This document shows, piece after piece, positions 1 through 5,550 of a DNA stretch of 5,550 bases (position 1 is the stretch's first letter; each line of letters opens with the position of its first letter). Source of the stretch: an uncultured Clostridia bacterium. Lineage in GTDB: Bacteria; Bacillota; Clostridia; Christensenellales; Borkfalkiaceae. The position numbers were made by a program, and so were the translations under genes. Location of the stretch: contig CAMAJQ010000072.1 of the NCBI GenBank assembly GCA_945835865.1, forward strand, positions 1-5,550, given 5' to 3'. A model generated the notes under the pieces. The model did no database searches, had not been told where the DNA came from, and was given only the letters and a program-made list of their open reading frames with translations.

Positions 1-1
1 A

Positions 2-1996
2 GGAGTTTCCCGACCTTACGGTGTAAGGGCGGAAGCCGAGCCCGTGCGCGTCGTCAAAAACGACGCGACGGTGGGAGGCGCGGAGGCTGTGGACGTCGTT
101 CCGGACGGGACGACGGGAAAGAGCGTGCATCTGATCCGTCCCGATTGGCGCCCGGTCGGCGGCGCTCTCCGACTGGGAGGAATGGATAAGGATAAGATAA
201 CGTTGGAAATGTGGATCCATATTTCCGACCTCGGAAGTCTTACCGTCGGTCCCTTTCTGCCGGGGAATATCGGGTTCACGATTGAGGACAATAACGACAC
301 CGCAAGATATTTCTGCTATTGGCTTCAGGCGGAGGACGTCGCGTCCTGGACGGACGGATGGAACCGTATTTCCATCCGCTTTTCCCTCCTGGACAAAGCG
401 ACTTACCGAAGAGGTTGGGATACGATCGATCTCTCTTCTATGACCTTCAAGATGTACGCTCCCATGCTGGAAGATCTCTATCTTCACGACGTGTTCGTCA
501 AGGAGACGGAACAGACGAAAGCCAACGTGCTGATCTCCTCTCAACCGGTCGTCTTTCCAGCAAAGGGCATTTCGCTCTCCCTGAATTCCTTAAAAATCAG
601 GACGGGCGGGACGGCGGAGCTGGAGGCTTCCCTGAAACCGAAATCCTCCGCAAAAAACGAAACGGTGGACTGGGAAAGTTCGGACGAGTTCGTCGCGACG
701 GTGGAGAACGGCGTGATCACGGCAGTAGGAGAAGGAAGCTGTACGATCACGGCGTCGGTGAGAGGCAGAGATCTGAAGGCGAAGGCGAAAGTCGTCGTTT
801 CGGACGAGATCGCTGTCAACCCTCTCAATACCGTCTCGCCGGATATCGTTTCTTCGCTGAAAGAAGGCGCTTTCGATATCGACGAAAAAAGCATGATCTC
901 ACCCTATTCCGACGGGTCCGTCACCCGTTTCGGGAATTTTTCGGGGCAGACGGCGGGCGGCCTTTCTAATTTTTCCCTCGCGAATTTCGAACTTTCGAAC
1001 ACCGTGCTCGAATTCAATCTCCTCATCCTCGACAAAGGAGATTTTATCGGAGAAGGAAATCCCGACGAGGATGAGAAGAAAGGGTCTTTCGGTTTCGGCG
1101 AGCCCATTTCCACCGGGCTCTGGTCGACCAATCATATCATGTATCCGATCGACGGAACGCTGTGGAACGAATTGTCCGCCGGGTGGAACAGGATCCGCGT
1201 GAAAGTCTCCGCCATGAAGAAAACGGGCAATCCGAATCTGAGCAATCTGTCTTTCCTTTTCTTTCAGCAGCACTTGCAGTTCAAAGAAAGGGCGAACGTC
1301 GGGATCAACGGGCTGAAATTGTACGAGAGCGAACAGACGGAAGATATCATCGTCGATAATCGCGTCGAACTGATCGAACCGACCTCCGTGGTCTTCGATT
1401 GTCCAGAGGAGATGAGGGTAGGAAGAACGTATCGGCTTTCCGCGGAGATCCAGCCCGCAAACGCCACCTTCCGTGATTTCGCGGTCTTTACGAGTTCGGA
1501 TGAAAGCGTAATCGGGATCCGTCCGGACGGAAGGGCAGTTGCGCTGTCTGCGGGAACCGCCGTTCTCCGGATGAGTCTGTTCGGCGACGGAAACGGATAC
1601 GAAAAGACGGTCGTCGTGAAAGAGGCTTCCGCCATTCCTTCTTCCGTCTCGTTCGACCGGAAAAAAATCACGGCGAAGGTCGGAGAAAAATTTACCGTCG
1701 ACGTTGCGCTTTCGCCGTCCGAAGCCGAAGGCGCGGAAGTGTGTTTCGTTTCCGACGATACTTCCGTCGTATGCGTGGACGCCGACGGAAACGTCTGTGT
1801 GGTCGGGGAAGGGAAGGCTACCGTCACCGCGTACGCCGTCGCCGACCCGTCGAAATCCGCGACGCTTGAAATTGTAACGGAAGGATATCGGGGATGCTCG
1901 TCGGCGATCGGCGCGGAAAAGACGACGGGGTTGATAATCGCCTTATCGTCTGCCTTTATCCTGAAAAAACGCCTGAAATCAAAGGGGGCGGAGTAA
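2..1996 (+). CDS. Modular surface protein with Big_2 Ig-like domains (5' end missing)
   Basis: The frame is open to the left edge, so the true start lies outside. The GTG at 44 is an unlikely start: the frame continues upstream and no signal peptide follows it. Counting that GTG as residue 1, I see a beta-rich module (about 15-155), a Big_2 Ig-like domain (174-252), a second beta-rich module (258-432), and two more Big_2 domains (445-526 and 531-612). Big_2 hallmarks are WESSD at 210-214 with AVGEGSCTITA at 227-237, and CVVGEGKATVTA at 585-596. The two beta-rich modules share a GWNRI motif (105-109 and 380-384) and similar endings (ETEQTK, ESEQTE). The tail has GCSSAIG at 617-623, a short hydrophobic run at 629-640, then KKRLKSK, which looks like a C-terminal membrane or sorting signal. 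The likely role is extracellular binding or adhesion. The beta-rich modules could be carbohydrate-binding, but that is inference. No catalytic motif is visible. It is first in the visible operon. Confidence 0.9.
   Translation, partial: GVSRPYGVRAEAEPVRVVKNDATVGGAEAVDVVPDGTTGKSVHLIRPDWRPVGGALRLGGMDKDKITLEMWIHISDLGSLTVGPFLPGNIGFTIEDNNDTARYFCYWLQAEDVASWTDGWNRISIRFSLLDKATYRRGWDTIDLSSMTFKMYAPMLEDLYLHDVFVKETEQTKANVLISSQPVVFPAKGISLSLNSLKIRTGGTAELEASLKPKSSAKNETVDWESSDEFVATVENGVITAVGEGSCTITASVRGRDLKAKAKVVVSDEIAVNPLNTVSPDIVSSLKEGAFDIDEKSMISPYSDGSVTRFGNFSGQTAGGLSNFSLANFELSNTVLEFNLLILDKGDFIGEGNPDEDEKKGSFGFGEPISTGLWSTNHIMYPIDGTLWNELSAGWNRIRVKVSAMKKTGNPNLSNLSFLFFQQHLQFKERANVGINGLKLYESEQTEDIIVDNRVELIEPTSVVFDCPEEMRVGRTYRLSAEIQPANATFRDFAVFTSSDESVIGIRPDGRAVALSAGTAVLRMSLFGDGNGYEKTVVVKEASAIPSSVSFDRKKITAKVGEKFTVDVALSPSEAEGAEVCFVSDDTSVVCVDADGNVCVVGEGKATVTAYAVADPSKSATLEIVTEGYRGCSSAIGAEKTTGLIIALSSAFILKKRLKSKGAE
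1984..1993 (+). promoter_or_regulatory. Ribosome binding site of the GxGYxYP lipoprotein gene
   Basis: A G-rich stretch, GGGGGCGGAG, lies in the last codons of the upstream gene and ends 4 bases before the ATG at 1998. The upstream TAA (1994-1996) sits between this site and the start. The binding site is therefore translated by ribosomes finishing the upstream gene, which suggests translational coupling. The match to the consensus is imperfect and the spacing is short. Confidence 0.55.
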
Positions 1997-1997
1997 A

Positions 1998-4586
1998 ATG
2001 AAAAAGATATCGTTAAAAGTGGTTTCCCTCCTCGTCCTTTTCTGTTTTTCCTTCGGTCTGTTTTCCTGCGGGAAAAAGACGACCGTCGACGACGGGAGAG
2101 AAATCGAAGAGGGGATCGTCGTATTCGATTACTGCGGAAACGATCCCGCCCTCACGCACGAAGTCGGAGAGGCGGACGATTACAGGGTCTGGAGAGTGGG
2201 CGTAGAGGACTATAACGCCAACACCGTTTTTCTGGCGAACGAAGGCGTCGTCGCGGCGGCGGAAGAGGTGAAACTTCTGCGGGGAACGTACAGGCTCACG
2301 GCGGAGATCGCCGTCTACGGCGAAGCGGGAAAAACGGGAGCGACCAATCTCTACAATCCCGTTGCGGCGCTGCAATGCGTGGACGAAAACGGCAAGGTCA
2401 TCGCGAATCAGCATATTCTGGGAAGCGTATCCCTGCTTACGGACGAATTTACCTCGTACAGCGTCACCTTCGACGTCCTGAGGGCGGGACGGTACGATTT
2501 CCGCGTTTACGGAACGGGTCTGAACGCCGTTGCCGTACAGCGTATCCTGCTGGAAAGCGCGTCGGAAGGAGAAGACGTCGCGTCGGAGGGCGAACTGCCC
2601 GTCTCCCTCGTTTTCGAGGAGAGCCGGGAGGATGCGGAGATCGTCTACGAGCCGGGCAAACTATATGTGTACGATTTCTGGGAGGTTTATCAGAAATACC
2701 GTACGGATTATCAGACGGTATGGGATCTGGGCACTTTGCTTGCCACTTTGCAGGGGATCGTCAACCGGGAAGAACCGCAGTTGTACGTCCGGTTCGATAC
2801 GAGAACTTATCAGACGGGGTACGGGGAAACCGACCTGTTCTGGCTCGATTACCTCTCGGAGAAAAATTTTCTCCCCGGCACGGAAGGACAGGTCGCGGTG
2901 AGAAGCCTCGGGACGCTTCTCCGGATCTTCGAGCCGTACGTCAAGGGACTCGTCCTCTGGGATAACGACGTTCCCGCGACTTCCAACGTCGCGCAGACGG
3001 ACGCGGGCGTCAACGACACGCTGCCCGTCCGTTTTACGGCGGACAGAGATTCCGTCTGGTACGCGCTGAAAAACAAGTTTTCCGTCCGTCTCGATCTCGT
3101 GGGGAAATTCACGGGGGACCGTAACGGAAAGATCTGGGGAACGAACAGGGAAAGTACGGGGAGCGCCAAGTGCGACGCTTATCTCTGGGCGATGGAGAAA
3201 TATATTCTCACCGATCTGTGCAATCCTTACGTGATGAGCAATTACGTCGACGCGTGGGTCGGACCGGACGGTTTCCTTCCGGTCAACAATCTCAATCCGG
3301 ACGGAGGGAGACTCGGCAACGGAACGGTTGCGCACGGCGGCGTGGTCAACTGGACGGACAGAGCCCTGGAAAACACCCTCATGCACAGGGATTATCACGT
3401 CGCGGAAAAGGCGTTTTTCGTCGACCTTGCGACCAACGATTCCATCGCGCCGATCGACGATCCCGGTCAGGAGATCGGAACGGACGCGGAAGTCCTTGCG
3501 GAAATCCTGACCGCGCAGAATAAGCGGGCGGTCGACGGTCCGATCGAAATCGGAGGGGGAAACCCGTGGGCGCTGAAATATTCCGATCACGTTCAGGCGG
3601 GCGCGGCATCGCCCGGAGGCGGCGAGGGCATCGCGAGTAAATTTTTCACCAAATACAACGTCGTATGGACGCCGGACAGTTTCGGATACGCCAACTCGTC
3701 CGTCTATCGGTTGTACGAACCCGTTTGCCGGTTTGAAAACAAAAACGCCGTGCGAATGAGGAAGGAAAAGGAAAACGCCGTTCTGGAAAATAAAAACTAC
3801 GTCATGTTCTACATGGGCGATTACGACGCCGCGTCCTGGCTCAACAGGAGTATTCCGACGATGTTCCGGGACCCGAGGCTCGGCGATTATCCTCTTTGCT
3901 GGCCGATCATTCCCGTCAACGAGCCGCGGGCGGCGCACGTTTTCCAATATATGTACGAAAACGCTACCGAAAACGATTATTTCGTGGGTGGAAACAACGG
4001 CTACGGATATAACTACTGGACGAATTACGCGGCAGACGGCAGGGAAGGCTTGAACGGCACCCTCGAGGATTACGTCGAATTGATCGCGGAATACAACAGG
4101 AAATACGATATCGATATCATGGGTACGTATTTTTCGGGAGAAGACTTCAATACCATGAGCAAGGCGCTCAGAAACCGCATTTACGACGGACTTGCGGAAC
4201 TCTATCCTTCGGGCGTCGCCGTGTTGAACGGAAGCAGAACGGTTTACCGTCATAACGGCGTTGTGTTTACCGGAAAAGATCCGGGTAAAGTCGGAAAAAC
4301 CATCTGTTATCAGGCGGGCGTGCTGAAACTTCTCACCGACGACGCGGCGGAATACAGCAGTTCTCTGAAGGCGAACGCCATCGACGTCACGGAACTCGGC
4401 AGACCGATGTTCCACGTATGCAGGGTCATTCTTGTCACGCCGACCGATCTGTTCAACAGTTTTGAAGCGCTTCAGAACAAATATCCGGATTATCAATTCG
4501 AGATCGTTGATCCGTATACCTTCTTCAAACTCTACGGGGATTACCGCGACAGGGTGGAAGAGGGATATTATCCGGAAATCGCGTAA
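1998..4586 (+). CDS. GxGYxYP-family putative glycoside hydrolase, lipoprotein
   Basis: This complete 862-residue protein starts with a lipoprotein signal peptide: MKK, a hydrophobic core, then the lipobox LFSC with the lipidated Cys at 24. It should sit on the outer face of the cytoplasmic membrane. Residues about 38-190 look like a beta-sandwich (GTYRLTAEIAVYG at 96-108, YDFRVYGTGL at 166-175), possibly carbohydrate-binding. Residues about 220-862 match the GxGYxYP family. The N-terminal part carries LATLQGIVNREEPQLYV at 248-264. The C-terminal part carries YVMFYMGDYDAASWL at 601-615, DPRLGDYPLCWP at 625-636, the name motif as GYGYNYW at 668-674 (Trp replaces the usual Pro), and a closing VDPYTFFKLY at 837-846. 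The family is annotated as putative glycoside hydrolases; I know of no firmly established substrate, and the acidic residues of MGDYD and SGEDF (713-717) are only candidates for catalysis. The ATG follows the upstream stop by one base. Confidence 0.93.
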   Translation: MKKISLKVVSLLVLFCFSFGLFSCGKKTTVDDGREIEEGIVVFDYCGNDPALTHEVGEADDYRVWRVGVEDYNANTVFLANEGVVAAAEEVKLLRGTYRLTAEIAVYGEAGKTGATNLYNPVAALQCVDENGKVIANQHILGSVSLLTDEFTSYSVTFDVLRAGRYDFRVYGTGLNAVAVQRILLESASEGEDVASEGELPVSLVFEESREDAEIVYEPGKLYVYDFWEVYQKYRTDYQTVWDLGTLLATLQGIVNREEPQLYVRFDTRTYQTGYGETDLFWLDYLSEKNFLPGTEGQVAVRSLGTLLRIFEPYVKGLVLWDNDVPATSNVAQTDAGVNDTLPVRFTADRDSVWYALKNKFSVRLDLVGKFTGDRNGKIWGTNRESTGSAKCDAYLWAMEKYILTDLCNPYVMSNYVDAWVGPDGFLPVNNLNPDGGRLGNGTVAHGGVVNWTDRALENTLMHRDYHVAEKAFFVDLATNDSIAPIDDPGQEIGTDAEVLAEILTAQNKRAVDGPIEIGGGNPWALKYSDHVQAGAASPGGGEGIASKFFTKYNVVWTPDSFGYANSSVYRLYEPVCRFENKNAVRMRKEKENAVLENKNYVMFYMGDYDAASWLNRSIPTMFRDPRLGDYPLCWPIIPVNEPRAAHVFQYMYENATENDYFVGGNNGYGYNYWTNYAADGREGLNGTLEDYVELIAEYNRKYDIDIMGTYFSGEDFNTMSKALRNRIYDGLAELYPSGVAVLNGSRTVYRHNGVVFTGKDPGKVGKTICYQAGVLKLLTDDAAEYSSSLKANAIDVTELGRPMFHVCRVILVTPTDLFNSFEALQNKYPDYQFEIVDPYTFFKLYGDYRDRVEEGYYPEIA

Positions 4587-4596
4587 AAGGTCCCCC

Positions 4597-4606
4597 AGAG
4601 GAGGTG
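4597..4606 (+). promoter_or_regulatory. Strong Shine-Dalgarno site of the downstream secreted-protein gene
   Basis: AGAGGAGGTG lies in the 23-base gap after the GxGYxYP gene. It contains a near-perfect anti-16S match (GGAGGTG) and ends three bases before the ATG at 4610; the GGAGG core (4600-4604) is 5 bases from it. The site fixes the start of the third gene and supports its reality even though its stop codon is outside the window. Confidence 0.85.
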
Positions 4607-4609
4607 TAT

Positions 4610-5550
4610 ATGGAAATCATCCGAAAAAAGAGAAAGGCGGCGGTTGCGCTCGCCGCGCTTGCGATCTTTGCGTCCGCCCTTGCGTTCGTCTGTGCCGGCG
4701 GAAGCCGGAAAGCGGAAGCCGCTTCGGGCAAAAATTCCATCGTCGATTACGCAATCCGTTACGAGGAGGGACTTGCTTACGGCCTCGTCGTGGAGACGGA
4801 CGCCGATTATCTCGGCGAGCCGGGAACGGGGCTGGATAACGACGACAAGGCGTCCGCCTATCTGAATTTCAAAGAATATCTGTGGGTAAACGGCAGAAGC
4901 GTCGTTCCTGCGGGGGCAGGCGGATTTTACGTTTCGGCGCAGAGAGAATTCAATTCCACCTTCCGGAAAGGGGAGGGGGATACGAGAACGGCGCATACGG
5001 TCAACGGGGACGGAGAGCATTTCACTCTCAATTTCTGGTGGCTGCAATCGGCGGCGGGCGATCTCGTGAAATACGACGGAACGGACGTCTTCGTGTTGAA
5101 GGCGGGAATGCCTGTCAATACGTACGAGAAATACGAGGAAATCACGGACGTTCTGGATCGCGACTATTATTTCAGGCTGGTCTGGGGAGAGAGCGCGGAC
5201 CGACGCTATTTTACGGAACTTTCTCCCGAAGAGGCGAAAGAGTTCGTCCGTCCCGCGAAGATCGTCGGGGCGGGGCTGAGGGACGCGGATAACGGCACGC
5301 ATTACGGTCTGACTTTCGAGACGGACGCCGCAAAATTCCAGACGCCCTCTACCGGACTCGACAATCCCGATTCCGACCTCTATTACGATTTCCGCCGATA
5401 CGTCTTTATAAACGGAGTCCGTCAGAGCGCTTTGCCGCCGACCGTCACCTTTATCAGCGCGGGTTCGGTATACAACTGCGTTTACGGCAAAGGCGGAACG
5501 GACGGAACACGCGCCGAAGTCGCGATCGATTACGTCGGACATTCCTCGTT
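4610..5550 (+). CDS. Secreted tandem-repeat protein of unknown family (3' end missing)
   Basis: An open frame of 313 codons runs from the ATG at 4610 to the right edge without a stop. It begins with a signal peptide: RKKRK at 5-9, an Ala/Leu-rich core at about 10-29, and a likely type I cleavage site after AEA (35-37). Cys28 lacks a proper lipobox (FVC precedes GG), so I do not call a lipoprotein. The mature part is rich in aromatic and acidic residues, looks mostly beta, and contains an internal repeat: YGLVVETDAD at 57-66 and TGLDN at 73-77 recur as YGLTFETDAA at 232-241 and TGLDN at 248-252, and YLWVNG (90-95) recurs as YVFING (264-269). The spacing is 174-175 residues. I do not recognise the family. 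Its position 23 bases after a putative surface hydrolase suggests a cell-surface or secreted binding role, but this is inference. Whether it ends in an anchor cannot be seen. Confidence 0.88.
   Translation, partial: MEIIRKKRKAAVALAALAIFASALAFVCAGGSRKAEAASGKNSIVDYAIRYEEGLAYGLVVETDADYLGEPGTGLDNDDKASAYLNFKEYLWVNGRSVVPAGAGGFYVSAQREFNSTFRKGEGDTRTAHTVNGDGEHFTLNFWWLQSAAGDLVKYDGTDVFVLKAGMPVNTYEKYEEITDVLDRDYYFRLVWGESADRRYFTELSPEEAKEFVRPAKIVGAGLRDADNGTHYGLTFETDAAKFQTPSTGLDNPDSDLYYDFRRYVFINGVRQSALPPTVTFISAGSVYNCVYGKGGTDGTRAEVAIDYVGHSS
4739..5550 (+). repeat. Diverged protein-level tandem repeat, two units (second cut by the edge)
   Basis: Unit 1 covers roughly residues 44-218 of the third gene (4739-5263). 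Unit 2 begins at about residue 219 (5264) and is incomplete. Matching blocks fall in the same order with only a one-residue gap: YGL plus ETDA, TGLDN, an aromatic-F-[KR]-x-Y segment, and a hydrophobic-NG turn. The repeat is clear in the protein but diverged in DNA, so it is an old domain duplication and not a recent DNA repeat. Unit boundaries are approximate. Confidence 0.7.

Noticed and set aside
319..969. A 216-codon plus-strand open frame in another phase of the first gene
   Set aside because: It overlaps a frame with clear Big_2 domains. Its product is Arg/Gly-rich, as expected from an out-of-phase reading of GC-rich coding DNA.
2858..2874. A perfect inverted repeat, GGAGAAAA / TTTTCTCC around one base
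   Set aside because: It lies in the middle of the second gene (codons for SEKNFLP), has almost no loop and no following T tract, and is not placed like a terminator or operator. It is probably chance.
3262..3284. A 7-bp hairpin candidate, GACCGGA / TCCGGTC with a 9-base loop
   Set aside because: It is within the second gene, weak and isolated, and hairpins of this size are expected by chance in GC-rich sequence.
4107..4118. A 12-base palindrome, GATATCGATATC
   Set aside because: It is inside the coding sequence and encodes the alternating Asp/Ile of YDIDIM. There is no second copy or regulatory context.
2661..4496. A 611-codon open frame on the minus strand inside the second gene
   Set aside because: It is exactly in register with the plus-strand codons and exists because the real gene avoids TTA, CTA and TCA. 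Its product is Arg/Val-rich without recognisable domains, while the plus strand encodes clear GxGYxYP family motifs.
4587..4609. A possible terminator or promoter between the second and third genes
   Set aside because: The 23-base gap holds only a C run and the Shine-Dalgarno site, with no stable hairpin plus T tract and no room for a -35/-10 pair.
4691..4699. Cys28 of the third protein as a lipidation site
   Set aside because: The residues before it (AFV) do not fit a lipobox, which needs a small residue directly before Cys. The downstream AEA site at 35-37 fits type I cleavage better.
4568..5542. A 324-codon minus-strand open frame over the third gene
   Set aside because: It has the same in-register mirror effect. 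The plus-strand frame has a strong Shine-Dalgarno site, a signal peptide and an internal repeat.

Overview
The window reads as a single plus-strand block of three closely packed genes for exported, cell-surface proteins. The first is cut by the left edge, the second is complete, and the third runs off the right edge. The organism looks like a Gram-positive-type bacterium of moderately high GC. The evidence is strong Shine-Dalgarno sequences, a lipoprotein with no sign of outer-membrane machinery, bacterial Ig-like (Big_2) surface modules, and a short hydrophobic C-terminal tail after a Gly-Cys motif, ending in Lys/Arg. An uncultured gut Clostridia lineage is my best guess, but this is inference from style; there is no marker gene.

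Layout: (1) Positions 2-1996 hold the 3' part of a modular surface protein. It has two related beta-rich (jelly-roll-like) modules, three Big_2 domains and a C-terminal membrane or sorting tail. (2) Positions 1998-4586 hold an 862-residue lipoprotein. An N-terminal beta-rich domain is followed by a two-part region recognisable as the GxGYxYP putative glycoside hydrolase family. (3) Positions 4610-5550 hold the first 313 codons of a secreted protein with a type I signal peptide and a tandem repeat of about 175 residues that I cannot assign to a family.

The genes are separated by 1 and 23 bases. The second gene's ribosome binding site lies within the end of the first gene, and no promoter or terminator is visible between them, so they are probably co-transcribed. 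Together they suggest a surface carbohydrate-recognition or processing unit: a large adhesive or binding protein, a membrane-tethered putative hydrolase, and a secreted repeat protein. No transporter, regulator or RNA gene is in view, so the substrate cannot be named.

I see no tRNA, rRNA, CRISPR array, insertion sequence or attachment site. No stretch over 300 bases lacks a gene. The long minus-strand open frames are mirror images of the real genes and are explained by codon avoidance.
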